A DNA stretch of 53,106 nucleotides from Eggerthellaceae bacterium UBA3686 (GCA_002371495.1 DFIX01000050.1:9032-62137), one strand, 5' to 3'. Counted from the first letter of the stretch, positions 6,834-15,669 are shown. Notes: a model not told the origin generated them from the sequence alone. Made by a program: numbers and translations.

Positions 6834-8138
6834 GTGGCGCAAAGGCAAGAACAACAGCCAACCGAGAGGACCCGATTCCTGCAAGACGAAGATGGCCGGC
6901 CCGCCCTTGGCGGAAGGTCCCGCGCGCGTCAGGCACGCCGTCAGGCGGCAGAGGCGGCCGAAGAAGCCCGCGCCGCGTGGTATCGCCCCACATTCGGCAA
7001 GGTGGCGCTTTTGGCCGTGTTGCTCGTCATCGTCGTGTTCGCAGCTCAGCTCTGCTCGTCGGCAACGCCGATTAACGTGACGGTCAACGGCACCCAATAT
7101 GCATTGCGGGGAGACAAGACGCTTGCCGTGGCGCTCAAGGAAAGCGGGCTTCCCATCAACCCCGGCGATTTCATATCGCTTGGGGGCAACGTCATCGAGC
7201 GCAGCGCAGGTGACCCGTTCTTCGCGGTCGTCAACGAGGAAGAGACGGCCGACCCCGATTTCAAGCTGCGCGATGGTGACGTTATTACCCTGACCGACGG
7301 CAAAGATGTCGTCGAACCCTATGATGCGGTCGAAAGCCCCGTTCCCTTCGGTGCAAGCATCGTGGGCCTCGGCGCCATTCACACCTTCACGCCGGGGTCG
7401 GACGGCGTTATGGAGACAAGGACCGGTAAGGTGTCGGGCGAGGTGGTCGACAAGCAGACGGTTGATCCGGTCGACCTGATCGAAACGCGGGCGGATCCCG
7501 ACGTAGGCGACCGCAACGTCATAGCCCTCACCTTCGATGGAGGGCCATCGCTGTTATATACGGAAGACATTCTGGATATTCTGGCCGAAAACGATGCGCG
7601 TGCGACGTTTTTCTGCAGGGGCGATGCCATCGAGGGCGACAAGATTGACATAGTGCGTCGCGCTGCATCCGAAGGGCACCAGATATGCACGCATAGCTTC
7701 GACGACGGCGAGATGGTCAACGGCGAGATGTCGATGCTGACACCCGAACAGCTCGCCGACGAGGTTAACCGGGGCCTGCAGGCGATTAGGGACGCCCTCA
7801 GTACCGAAGAGCAGCCTTACGAGCCGAGCAAGGCCGTGCGCGTGGGGTCGAAGGACCTCGAAGAGACGGCGCTTCTTGCCGTCGCGCCGCTCATCGACGC
7901 CGAAGTCGGCTGGACGCTCGATACAGGCGATTGGGTCTACATGCCCGAAAACGATATCTACGACGTGCTCATGTCGGCAAAGCCCGGCGACATAGTGCGC
8001 ATGCACGACGGCGGCGACCATCAGGACGTTACGGCGGCTGCGCTGAAGCGGGCCCTTCCGAAGCTCGCGAAAAAAGGCTACACCTTCGTCACGCTCGACG
8101 AGATGATGGGCTGGGGACCCCATGCCGACCAGCAATAA
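6834..8138 (+). CDS. Membrane-anchored polysaccharide-deacetylase-like protein with substituted metal ligands
   Basis: The 434-residue protein has a charged cytoplasmic N-terminus, one membrane segment at about 60-78 (VALLAVLLVIVVFAAQL), a beta-rich region (80-220) and a NodB-type carbohydrate-esterase-4 domain at about 228-430. Motif 1 reads IALTFDGGPS: the catalytic-base Asp235 is kept but the usual metal-binding Asp is Gly236. Motif 2 reads HQICTHSFDD: His287 is kept but the second His, expected at 291, is Asp. RMHDGG near 390 fits a late motif. Loss of two of three metal ligands suggests reduced activity or a binding role in the cell envelope. GTG start: AAGGAG lies 3-8 bases upstream. 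Confidence 0.82.
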   Translation: MAQRQEQQPTERTRFLQDEDGRPALGGRSRARQARRQAAEAAEEARAAWYRPTFGKVALLAVLLVIVVFAAQLCSSATPINVTVNGTQYALRGDKTLAVALKESGLPINPGDFISLGGNVIERSAGDPFFAVVNEEETADPDFKLRDGDVITLTDGKDVVEPYDAVESPVPFGASIVGLGAIHTFTPGSDGVMETRTGKVSGEVVDKQTVDPVDLIETRADPDVGDRNVIALTFDGGPSLLYTEDILDILAENDARATFFCRGDAIEGDKIDIVRRAASEGHQICTHSFDDGEMVNGEMSMLTPEQLADEVNRGLQAIRDALSTEEQPYEPSKAVRVGSKDLEETALLAVAPLIDAEVGWTLDTGDWVYMPENDIYDVLMSAKPGDIVRMHDGGDHQDVTAAALKRALPKLAKKGYTFVTLDEMMGWGPHADQQ

Positions 8139-8150
8139 CGCTACCAAAAT

Positions 8151-8179
8151 TTGCCACGTCAGCGCGATTCTTCTAGAAT
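8151..8179 (+). promoter_or_regulatory. Sigma-A-type promoter TTGCCA-17-TAGAAT
   Basis: TTGCCA at 8151-8156 and TAGAAT at 8174-8179 are spaced by 17 bases. Transcription would start near 8186, next to the ATG at 8187 of the small membrane protein, implying a leaderless or nearly leaderless message that continues into trkH. Confidence 0.55.
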
Positions 8180-8186
8180 GTGCGGA

Positions 8187-8348
8187 ATGGGAAGCGAGCG
8201 TGGAAAGATCAGTCGGAGCGAATCCGTCAAGAACGCCTTGTCGGGTTACGGCGTCGTCGTCTTGGGCACCGTCTGCTTCCTGCTCTTGCTGGCTGTCATA
8301 ACGACGGTGGTGCGCATACTGTTAATAGGGGCAGGCGCGGGCGCGTAG
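8187..8348 (+). CDS. Small single-span membrane protein before trkH
   Basis: The 53-residue product has a short basic N-terminus (MGSERGKISRSESVKNALSG) and one long hydrophobic segment (VVVLGTVCFLLLLAVITTVVRILLI) with a Gly/Ala tail. It is unrecognised. An in-frame ATG at 8178 overlaps the -10 box, so the ATG at 8187, which would be at or next to the transcription start, is preferred. It ends 37 bp before trkH in the same direction, so an accessory role to the potassium transporter is possible, comparable in size to KdpF-like small subunits, but this is only context. Confidence 0.55.
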   Translation: MGSERGKISRSESVKNALSGYGVVVLGTVCFLLLLAVITTVVRILLIGAGAGA

Positions 8349-8385
8349 CGGCGCTTGCGGGAAACGCGGAGGCGTAACCGAACTC

Positions 8386-9939
8386 ATGTGGCAGCGTCTT
8401 TCATTCTACGATGTACGCGTGGTCGGCCATTACCTGGGCGTGCTTATATTGTTTTCGACAATAGGCCTGCTCCCGTCGCTTTTTCTGGCGGTTTTGTTCG
8501 GCGAATGGTCCGCGGCTGCGCGCTACCTGTTCACAGCGGGGATTTTCCTCATCGCTGGCTCGGCGCTTCGTTTTCTGCGCATCCAGCCAGGGCGCCTTTC
8601 AAGGCAGCAGGCGCTGGCGGTTACCGGCCTGGCGTGGCTCGTGCTGGCTTTCTTCGCGGCGATACCGCTTCGCATGTCGGGGCATTATCCCAACTACCTC
8701 GATGCCCTGTTCGAGGCGGTTTCGGGCCTGACTACAACTGGCGCTTCGGTCGTGGTCGACCTCGACCACCTATCGTACGCCGATAACATGTGGCGGTTCA
8801 TGATGCACCTGATGGGCGGCTTGGGCTTGATCGTCGTCGGCATCTCGTTCGGGCTGTTCGGCAAAGGCGGGGCGTCGCTGTATTTATCTGAAGCACGCAG
8901 CGAGCACGTGGTGCCCAACGTCGTGCAGACGGCCCGGTTCATCGGCCGCATCACCATCGCGTTCATAGCCATCGCCACCGTCTGCGTGACCGTTCTTTGC
9001 CTGCAGATCGGCATGGAACCGGCGCGCGCGTTCCTGCAGTCGCTCTGGGTGTCGATATCGGCATTCATGACGGCGGGTTTCGTCCCCATGAGCCAGAACA
9101 TAATGTACTACCATTCGCTTGCCATTGAGTTTGCCCTGGTGCTGGTCATGCTCATGGGTTGCATCAACTTCACCCTGCACGCCGAGATCATTCGCGGGCG
9201 CACGAAAGCGTTCTTCGAGGACCTGGAGATTCGCGCAACCGCCGTGTGGATCGGTTTCATAGTCATCGTGCTCATGGCCTCTCTTGCGGGCGGCCGCATG
9301 TTCTCGGACCTGCCGACCATGGTCAGGCGCGGGCTCTTCATGGTGTTTGCCGCCTTCACCACCACGGGATTCCAGAACGTCTCGGCCGGGCAGCTGCAAG
9401 ACGGCTTCGGGTCCGCGTTTTTGGTGCTGGCCATCCTCATGGCTGTGGGCGCATGCCAGGGCTCGACGGCGGGCGGTATCAAGGTGCAGCGTTTCGGCGT
9501 TTTGGTCAAGGGAATCGTCGCCACCCTGAAGGAGACCCTTGCCCCCGACAGCGCGCGCATTGTCGCTTCGTATCAGCATATCGGCAGAAGGTCGGTAACG
9601 CCCGAGCTCATTCGCGAGGCAACGACCGTTCTGCTTCTATATGGCGCCACGTATGTCGTCGGCGCGCTTGTGGGCATCGCTTTTGGGTACGACTCGTCGC
9701 AGGCGGTCTTCGATTCCATCGCCATGGCGTCGAACGGTGGTATCACCACGAGTAATGTTGTGGCGGGGATGCCGTGGCAGCTCGAGCTGTTCTACTTGTT
9801 CGAGATGTGGGCCGGCCGTCTGGAATTCGTGACGCTGATCGCGGTGCTCATCCAAATCGTAGTCTCCGCGACGCCGTCGTCGTTCGTCGGGTGGGTGCAT
9901 ACGCGTCGCAACGAGCGGGAGCGGAAGGCCAAAATATGA
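8386..9939 (+). CDS. trkH: Trk/Ktr-type potassium uptake membrane protein
   Basis: The 517-residue polytopic protein matches the TrkH/KtrB superfamily of K+ translocating subunits. The four pore-loop regions are visible as GLTTTGASVV (about 118), SAFMTAGFVPM (about 225), AAFTTTGFQNV (about 325) and ASNGGITTSNV (about 450), each with the selectivity-filter Gly. The family-typical GACQGSTAGGIKVQR is near 363. It lacks a cytosolic NAD-binding domain and would need a TrkA/KtrA-type regulator; none is encoded in the window. The next gene overlaps its stop (ATGA), so the two are translated together. Confidence 0.92.
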   Translation: MWQRLSFYDVRVVGHYLGVLILFSTIGLLPSLFLAVLFGEWSAAARYLFTAGIFLIAGSALRFLRIQPGRLSRQQALAVTGLAWLVLAFFAAIPLRMSGHYPNYLDALFEAVSGLTTTGASVVVDLDHLSYADNMWRFMMHLMGGLGLIVVGISFGLFGKGGASLYLSEARSEHVVPNVVQTARFIGRITIAFIAIATVCVTVLCLQIGMEPARAFLQSLWVSISAFMTAGFVPMSQNIMYYHSLAIEFALVLVMLMGCINFTLHAEIIRGRTKAFFEDLEIRATAVWIGFIVIVLMASLAGGRMFSDLPTMVRRGLFMVFAAFTTTGFQNVSAGQLQDGFGSAFLVLAILMAVGACQGSTAGGIKVQRFGVLVKGIVATLKETLAPDSARIVASYQHIGRRSVTPELIREATTVLLLYGATYVVGALVGIAFGYDSSQAVFDSIAMASNGGITTSNVVAGMPWQLELFYLFEMWAGRLEFVTLIAVLIQIVVSATPSSFVGWVHTRRNERERKAKI

Positions 9940-10727
9940 TGCGCGTTCTGGGAATGTGCTTGGGCCACGCGACGCGGTGCCGCCGCGGGGCGTCGGGTGC
10001 CCTTTTGGGGTTTGCGCTTGTCGTGGCTGCGGCGCTGGCACTGTGCTGCATAGCGGCGCCCACTGCGTGGGCGGACGAGGCGCCGTCGTCTTCATCTGCG
10101 GCATCGGCAAACGAAGATGCCGCCAGTAATGCCGGAGAAGCCGATGCCGATTCCGGGAAGGCTAATGACGAAAAGCAGGCGCAATCCGCTGCTTCGAAGA
10201 AGTCCGGCGAAGAAGCCGTCGTAATCGACGGCGAGAGCAATACCGTGGACCCGACGCAGCGCGCAGACAACTCCTTCATCTACGATACGACCGTCGAGTC
10301 CTTATTCGGTCAGGCTTCTTTGTACGAGGGCAAGGTCGTTCAGGTGACGGGCGAGGCGATCGGCGACATCGTGGCGGAGAACCCCTTAGGCGGCAAGTAC
10401 TGCTGGGTGACCCTCACTTCGACCGATGCCGGCAACTCGGCAACGATATCGGTTTTGCTCTCGCATGACCAGGCTGGCCAAATCGACCATCTGGGCCGTT
10501 ACGGCGTCGTGGGAACGACGCTGCAGGTGCGCGGCATCTACCATCAGGCATGCTCCGAACACGAGGGCATCCCCGATATCCATGCGACCGCGTCTTCGGT
10601 GCTCGTGCGGGGCGCCGAACATCCCGATAAGTTCGAGCTCGAAGGTTTTGTGCCCGGTCTAATTACCGTGTTGATCGGCCTGGTGCTGATGGGCGCATAC
10701 TACATAGTGCGCGAACGGGCGCGGTAG
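9936..10727 (+). CDS. Secreted, membrane-anchored protein with OB-like domain
   Basis: The 263-residue product starts at an ATG overlapping the trkH stop (9936-9939). It has a long signal sequence (hydrophobic GALLGFALVVAAALALCCIAA at about 21-41, then PTAWA), a Ser/Ala/Glu-rich linker (45-100), a compact beta-rich domain (about 112-225) with YEGKVVQVTGEAIGD and VVGTTLQVRGIYHQAC, which looks like an OB-fold, and a C-terminal membrane segment (PGLITVLIGLVLMGAYYIV) followed by positive charges. It is thus held outside the membrane by its C-terminus. Function is unknown; coupling with trkH suggests association with that transporter or envelope sensing. Confidence 0.75.
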   Translation: MMRVLGMCLGHATRCRRGASGALLGFALVVAAALALCCIAAPTAWADEAPSSSSAASANEDAASNAGEADADSGKANDEKQAQSAASKKSGEEAVVIDGESNTVDPTQRADNSFIYDTTVESLFGQASLYEGKVVQVTGEAIGDIVAENPLGGKYCWVTLTSTDAGNSATISVLLSHDQAGQIDHLGRYGVVGTTLQVRGIYHQACSEHEGIPDIHATASSVLVRGAEHPDKFELEGFVPGLITVLIGLVLMGAYYIVRERAR

Positions 10728-10739
10728 CGGGGTGCATGG

Positions 10740-11714
10740 GTGAAGGGCGTCGTCGTAAAGCTCGATCGCGGGTTTCCGCTGGTGCGTTGCGAAAACGGCG
10801 GGTTCGTGCGCTGCGAGCATGCTACCGCTTTGGCCAAAGGTGGTCGGATGCGTGCCGTAATCGGCGATTCGGTGGAAATAGAGCTTCCGGAAGGGCATGA
10901 TAAAGGCGTCATCGGGCAGATTTACGAGCGAGGTACGTCGTTTGTCAGGCGCGACCCGGCAGACCGCACGACCCATCAGGTGCTTGCGGCAAATTTCGAC
11001 CTGGTCGTTATCGCCGAACCTTTGGTGCAGCTTAACCGCAAGCGACTCGAGCGAGAGCTCGTCCTTGCACACGAAACAGGTGCTGACGTGGCCATAGTGT
11101 TGACTAAAGCAGACTTGGCACAAGACCCGACCGAGGTCCGCGCCGTGCGTGACGAGGTGGCGGGACTTGCCGGGCGCGATGTGCGCGTGCTGGTCATGTC
11201 GGCCAGTGACGCGCCTTCGGTTGAAGCCGTGCGTGCGCTCGTGGCCGACAGCGGCACGGCGATTCTTATTGGAAAGAGTGGGGTTGGCAAGTCGACGCTG
11301 GTCAATGTTTTGGCGGGCGAGCAGGTGCAGGATGTGGGCGAGGTGCGTGAGCACGACGGCAAGGGACGTCATACCACAGTCGACCGCGTGATGGTCGACT
11401 TGCCCGGCGGCGGCTGTGTCGTGGATATGCCGGGCGTACGTGGCCTGGGGCTTTGGGATGCCGACGTTGGGCTTGGCGCAGCGTTTGCCGACGTCGAGGC
11501 CTTTGCGCAGGAATGCCGATTCCGCGATTGCAAACACGTCGATGAGCCGGGGTGCGCCGTACGTGCTGCAGTTCAATCTGGTGAGCTCTCGCAGCTTCGG
11601 CTCGATTCGTATCGTTCGCTTGCAGCCGAGGTCGAGCAGGTGCGCGCCCGTCGTGACGAAGCGCGTCATCTGCGCGGCGAAAAAGCATCCGACCGCAAGA
11701 AGCGTAAGCGATAA
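10740..11714 (+). CDS. rsgA: Ribosome small-subunit-dependent GTPase A
   Basis: The 324-residue protein is the circularly permuted GTPase RsgA (YjeQ), which acts in late 30S maturation. An N-terminal OB-fold (residues 1-65) precedes the permuted G domain: G4 LTKAD near 120, G1 LIGKSGVGKSTLVN near 176 and G3 DMPGVRG near 228. A C-terminal zinc finger has ECRFRDCKHVDEPGCAV with the expected Cys-Cys-His-Cys ligands, then a basic tail (KASDRKKRKR). The GTG at 10740 follows 12 bp after the preceding gene, so the start is probably coupled. Confidence 0.93.
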   Translation: MKGVVVKLDRGFPLVRCENGGFVRCEHATALAKGGRMRAVIGDSVEIELPEGHDKGVIGQIYERGTSFVRRDPADRTTHQVLAANFDLVVIAEPLVQLNRKRLERELVLAHETGADVAIVLTKADLAQDPTEVRAVRDEVAGLAGRDVRVLVMSASDAPSVEAVRALVADSGTAILIGKSGVGKSTLVNVLAGEQVQDVGEVREHDGKGRHTTVDRVMVDLPGGGCVVDMPGVRGLGLWDADVGLGAAFADVEAFAQECRFRDCKHVDEPGCAVRAAVQSGELSQLRLDSYRSLAAEVEQVRARRDEARHLRGEKASDRKKRKR

Positions 11715-11716
11715 CG

Positions 11717-11784
11717 GTGGACGAAGGGGTGCTTCCCCGTTCACAGGGCTTTCGCTATGGACGAGGAAATGCTCCCTCGTTCAC
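11717..11784. repeat. Tandem GTGGACGAGG-type hairpins
   Basis: Two imperfect palindromic units of 28 bases (11717-11744 and 11757-11784) share GGACGA at the left and CGTTCAC at the right. The same units form the larger palindrome at 27914-27982. It begins directly after the rsgA stop and lies before the partner-switching operon. Confidence 0.65.
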
Positions 11785-11823
11785 AAATAGTCAGAAACAG
11801 TGGGACAGCCGACGCGCAGAATG

Positions 11824-11831
11824 CGTATAAA
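11824..11831 (+). promoter_or_regulatory. CGTATAA promoter-like element before the partner-switching operon
   Basis: CGTATAAA lies 45 bases before the ATG at 11876, with GGACAG 15 bases upstream of it. Similar CGTATAA(G/A) boxes precede the genes at 18938, 28129, 29752 and 47693. It may be an ordinary -10 box or one read by an alternative sigma factor; the sequence does not decide. Confidence 0.3.
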
Positions 11832-11875
11832 AAGGCATGAATTGCGAAAACAATCAGAGCGGGGGGAGGCGGACC

Positions 11876-12145
11876 ATGAACGAGCGCGAGTTTGATTTTA
11901 TGTTGGAGCGGCTGATGAAGCAGGATTTCGCAGCCGGTACCGAGCGGTTTCGCGACGCGCTGCTCGTCCGCTGCCTGAACGCGCTCGGTTCCGATGGCCA
12001 TGCGTCCCCTACCGTCGCAGATACCGTCGAGATCGGGGCTGCCGATTTGGAGCTACTTGCTGCGGCAGGCGATGCAACCGCCCTCGAACGAAATTTGTCC
12101 TTAGGGGATAATGGCACAAATGACCCAACGAGGAAGGAAAACTGA
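11876..12145 (+). CDS. Small acidic protein, paralogue of the one at 19473, first gene of the STAS/PP2C operon
   Basis: The 89-residue protein aligns without gaps to the 80-residue product at 19473, with 41 of the first 70 positions identical. Shared features are MLE-LMKQD-AAGTE-F at 9-25, LL-RCL--LGSD at 29-40 and VEI----L-LLAAAGD at 51-66. The last segment resembles the ELSDEALDGIAGG leader motif of the peptide at 25474, with AAA where the leader has AGG. The ATG at 11876 follows a strong GGGGGGAGG site. Its TGA abuts the ATG of the STAS gene, and its last codons form that gene's ribosome-binding site. It is not a known family to me; an adaptor or leader-like regulator is possible. Confidence 0.75.
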   Translation: MNEREFDFMLERLMKQDFAAGTERFRDALLVRCLNALGSDGHASPTVADTVEIGAADLELLAAAGDATALERNLSLGDNGTNDPTRKEN

Positions 12146-12448
12146 ATGGAGATCAAAGTAGACGTCGATGGTTGCAAGGCGACCTTGGAGCTTGCCGGAA
12201 AGTTGACCGTGCAAACCTCGCCGGCACTTTCAGAGAAGATTGACGAGCTACAAGATGGCGTCTGCGATTTGGATATCGACTTAACAGCCGTAGACTACAT
12301 CGCATCGGCTGGGTTGCGCGTGCTCGTAGCGGCTGACAAGCTGGCTGTAAGGCGTGGTGGACGGATGCGTCTGCTACATCCAGTTGATGAGGTTGCGGAA
12401 GTCTTCGAGATGACGGGGCTCTCTGAAGTCTTCGAAATCGAAAGATAG
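12146..12448 (+). CDS. STAS-domain anti-sigma-factor antagonist 1
   Basis: The 100-residue protein is a single STAS domain of the SpoIIAA/RsbV type. In partner switching, the unphosphorylated form binds an HATPase anti-sigma kinase and frees the target sigma factor. The phosphorylatable Ser54 lies in YIASAGLRVL, in the expected place two residues before Gly. It follows directly on the small protein gene and lies 16 bp before the phosphatase gene, so it is likely a substrate of both domains of the 931-residue protein. Confidence 0.92.
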   Translation: MEIKVDVDGCKATLELAGKLTVQTSPALSEKIDELQDGVCDLDIDLTAVDYIASAGLRVLVAADKLAVRRGGRMRLLHPVDEVAEVFEMTGLSEVFEIER

Positions 12449-12464
12449 AAATAAGGCGGGTTGC

Positions 12465-15260
12465 ATGTCCCCGGAAACAGAATCGGCGCGTAAAAAGGCC
12501 AGAATCATTCGCTGGCGGGGCGTTATGGGCGACAGCCGTCGCGTGCTGCGATTGATGGTCTTCGTCGTGCTCGCGGTCACGGGCGTGGCCCTGACGTTCA
12601 CTCAGCTTGGTTTTGTCGATGTGCCGCTAGAGGACGGCTCTGATGGATACGTGGTCACATTGCTCCAGGTCGTCGCCCTTGGGGCGCTTTTGCTTGGTAC
12701 ATTCGCGGGTATGGTCTTGGGTTTGCTGACAGGCGCGGTCCTGTTGCTTCATGCCCAGCTGCTGCCCCTCGACCATTACGAGCTATCGTTCATAACGCCG
12801 ATAACTTCCGTTGTCATGTTCGGATTTGTCGGCTTGCTGCTCGGCGTTTTGCTCGCCGTCGCGTTGCGGAAAAACCCCTCGCAGATCAGGCGCGTCATCT
12901 ATATCTTCATAGTGTGTCTCGTTGCGTCGTTTCTCTACAGTCTCGGCTTCTATTTCAATGTAGGCATTTCGGTCGTAATACACATCGTGGATACCTTGGG
13001 CTTGGAAGCGAACGATCCAGCAGTGCTGAAGATTGCAAATTCGACTGCTACGCAACTCGGCAGCATAGAGACGCAGGTTTGGGGCACGGCGCTCGTTATG
13101 ACCTTGCTTTGCAGCGTGGGCGACTGCTTGGCGCGCAAGGTCGTGATGCATCGTGGCATCTTGGGCTTGCGTACCGTGTTCGGCGCATGGCTTTCGGTCG
13201 TGGTGGCGCTCTCGTTCATGGTGATGGCTGCCGTAAGCTTCGGCGTCTCCTCGGCGGATGCGCTTCACGATGCCGAGGATGACATGCGAAACGAGGTCAA
13301 CTATCTGTGCACCCAGATGAAGCTCGGTGGCAAGCGGGTCGAGCTGCTCCAGGAAACGTTGTCGCAGGCCGGGGTTGAAACCAGCGACATCGACGAGGCG
13401 ACTTTGACAGGTTTATCGGATTTGCTCGCAGACGATGTGGTTTTGAGCGGCTTCACGCCAAATTCCGACGATATCGTCATCATCGAATTCGATGGGCGTG
13501 TCTATGCATCGAATGACGAGCGTTTTACCGTAGGCATGGATATGAGCCAAACGTTTTTCGGCGATTCCTCGTCTGCAATAGAGCGCAGCAAGGAGAATCA
13601 GCAAATCGAGCGCTTCATCTTCGTCGATCCAGCTCGTAAGCTGGATGCCGAAAATAGAAGCCTGACGGCGCCCGATGCCCCGGAGGTTCATCCTCATATC
13701 GCATATGTTTATGCCCAGCATTCGTACGACTTTGCCATCGATACCGAAGAAGCGAGCGATGAGGGCGTCATCAGTGCAGACGTCGTCATGATACGCTCCT
13801 CCGACCAGGTGTTTGCGAAGCGCCCTGAGGTCATGACGTGGATGACGGCGTCATCGCTCGTGCTGCTGCTTGCTGTGTTTGTTATCGTGTTTCAGCTGCT
13901 CAACCGGGTGGTTGCTAAGCGTATCGACGACGAGAACGCCGCACTGTCCCTCATTACAAGCGGCAATCTCGATGCCCGTGCCGAAGCGGGCGGCACGCGC
14001 GAATTCGAGTCGCTTACCGAAGGCATCAACGATACCGTAGACACTTTGCGCGGTTGGATCGCCGAGGCCGAATCGCGCATGGATGCCGAGCTTGCCACTG
14101 CGCGCGCTATCCAGGAATCGGCGCTGCCGAGCACGTTCCCGCCCTACCCGGATATTCCCAAGTTCGATATTTTTGCGTCGATGAACGCAGCCAAACAGGT
14201 TGGCGGCGACTTCTACGACTTCTTCCTCATCGGCGAAGACTGCGACGATTCCCAGGGCAAGCTGGGGTTTGTGATCGCGGACGTCTCAGGGAAGGGCGTG
14301 CCTGCGGCGTTGTTCATGATGAGGGCGAAAGCCCTGCTGCGCGACTACCTTGCAAGCGGCATGGAAATCGGCGAAGCCGTCTCGGAGGCCAACCGGCTGC
14401 TTATCGAAGGCAATGACGAAGGAATGTTCGTGACCGCCTGGGTTGGCGTACTCGATTACGGTACCGGTCATGTGGATTACGTCAACGCCGGCCATAACCC
14501 ACCGCTGCTGTGGCAGCGCGAGGGCGGTTGGCAGTGGCTTAGGAGGAAATCGGGCCCTGTCCTGGGTTTGTTCGAGATATCGTATCGGGCGCTCGAGGTC
14601 GATTGCTTGGCTGGAGACACGTTCTTGCTCTACACTGACGGCGTAACGGAGGCTTTTGATGTTGACGAGCAGCTTTATGGCGAGGATCGGTTGATGGCCG
14701 TGGCGGAAAATGGTTACCGGATGCATCCGAGGGAACTGCTTGAGTCCGTGCGCTCGGACGTCGCAAAGCATGCGAACGGTGCCGAGCAATCTGACGATAT
14801 CACGATCATGACGCTTGAAGTCGGCGTACCGCCCGAGGTTACGGCGACGCTCGAAGTACCTGCAGAGGTATCGCAGCTCACGGCTGTGAACGAATTTCTG
14901 CATTCCGAACTCGATCGGCGCCTGTGCCCGCAGCGCGTTCAGAACCAGCTCGATATCGCCGTCGAAGAGCTGTTCGTCAACGTGTGCCATTACGCGTATC
15001 CCGAGGCGACGCCCGATGAGCCCGGCGCCGTGCGCATACAGCGCACGTACTGCGCGGATCCGCCGTCGATTACGGTCGACATCATCGACGAAGGCATTCC
15101 GTACAACCCGTTGGAAAAACCCGATGCTGTGACGCCGGGCAATATCAAGGACGTGCCAATCGGGGGCTTGGGCATTCTCATGGCCAAGAGATGCACCGAC
15201 GAGATGCTTTACGAGCGCGTTAACGGAAGCAATGTTGTTACAATAGTTAAGAAATGGTAA
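12465..15260 (+). CDS. Membrane sensor with HAMP, PP2C (SpoIIE) phosphatase and fused RsbW-like HATPase
   Basis: The 931-residue protein combines both enzymes of a partner switch. Order: five or six membrane segments (about 25-265), an extracytoplasmic sensor region (about 266-455), a membrane segment (WMTASSLVLLLAVFVIVF, about 460), HAMP (478-531) with a short coiled helix, the SpoIIE-type PP2C domain (about 538-785) with ARAIQESALPSTFPP, VGGDFYDFF, VIADVSGKGVPAALFM, YVNAGHNPP, LYTDGVTEAFD and SDDITIMTL, then an HATPase_c_2 domain (about 795-930) with LDIAVEELFVNVCHYAYP, DEGIPYNP and GGLGILMAK. It should dephosphorylate and possibly rephosphorylate the flanking STAS proteins in answer to an outside signal. 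Confidence 0.92.
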   Translation: MSPETESARKKARIIRWRGVMGDSRRVLRLMVFVVLAVTGVALTFTQLGFVDVPLEDGSDGYVVTLLQVVALGALLLGTFAGMVLGLLTGAVLLLHAQLLPLDHYELSFITPITSVVMFGFVGLLLGVLLAVALRKNPSQIRRVIYIFIVCLVASFLYSLGFYFNVGISVVIHIVDTLGLEANDPAVLKIANSTATQLGSIETQVWGTALVMTLLCSVGDCLARKVVMHRGILGLRTVFGAWLSVVVALSFMVMAAVSFGVSSADALHDAEDDMRNEVNYLCTQMKLGGKRVELLQETLSQAGVETSDIDEATLTGLSDLLADDVVLSGFTPNSDDIVIIEFDGRVYASNDERFTVGMDMSQTFFGDSSSAIERSKENQQIERFIFVDPARKLDAENRSLTAPDAPEVHPHIAYVYAQHSYDFAIDTEEASDEGVISADVVMIRSSDQVFAKRPEVMTWMTASSLVLLLAVFVIVFQLLNRVVAKRIDDENAALSLITSGNLDARAEAGGTREFESLTEGINDTVDTLRGWIAEAESRMDAELATARAIQESALPSTFPPYPDIPKFDIFASMNAAKQVGGDFYDFFLIGEDCDDSQGKLGFVIADVSGKGVPAALFMMRAKALLRDYLASGMEIGEAVSEANRLLIEGNDEGMFVTAWVGVLDYGTGHVDYVNAGHNPPLLWQREGGWQWLRRKSGPVLGLFEISYRALEVDCLAGDTFLLYTDGVTEAFDVDEQLYGEDRLMAVAENGYRMHPRELLESVRSDVAKHANGAEQSDDITIMTLEVGVPPEVTATLEVPAEVSQLTAVNEFLHSELDRRLCPQRVQNQLDIAVEELFVNVCHYAYPEATPDEPGAVRIQRTYCADPPSITVDIIDEGIPYNPLEKPDAVTPGNIKDVPIGGLGILMAKRCTDEMLYERVNGSNVVTIVKKW

Positions 15261-15292
15261 CGAGCAAAGAGTAGCAGAAGAAAGGAAAACGA

Positions 15293-15592
15293 ATGGAAAT
15301 CAAAGTCATCGACGAGGGCAAGCCTTACGTCATCGGCATCGTGGGTCGTTTGGATACTAACACCTCGCCGCAGCTCGAGGAGTTTGCCAAAGGCCTGTAT
15401 GCGAAGGGCGTGAACGAGATCGTCGTCGACATGTCTGAGTGTGTGTTCGTGTCGTCTGCTGGCCTGCGCGTAATCGTTGCCATGCAGAAACAGGCCGCAG
15501 TGAGCGGCTCGCTCGTGTTCCGCGGCGTCGTTTCCGACGTCATGGAAGTGTTTCAGATGACGGGCTTCGACAACATTCTTACGTTCGAATAA
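15293..15592 (+). CDS. STAS-domain anti-sigma-factor antagonist 2
   Basis: This second 99-residue STAS protein closely resembles the one at 12146, with the same MEIKV start, the phosphorylatable Ser55 in VSSAGLRVIV and the same EVFQMTGF C-terminal helix. It lies 32 bp after the phosphatase/kinase gene behind an AGGAAAAC site like that of the first STAS gene. Two STAS proteins around one phosphatase suggest two outputs or two signal levels. A hairpin follows at 15670. Confidence 0.92.
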   Translation: MEIKVIDEGKPYVIGIVGRLDTNTSPQLEEFAKGLYAKGVNEIVVDMSECVFVSSAGLRVIVAMQKQAAVSGSLVFRGVVSDVMEVFQMTGFDNILTFE

Positions 15593-15669
15593 GTAATGCT
15601 GTTTTGGGTCGACGGTCCTTACTGGGCCGCTCTGCCCAGAATTATCTGTTCACACCCAAGATGGAATGG

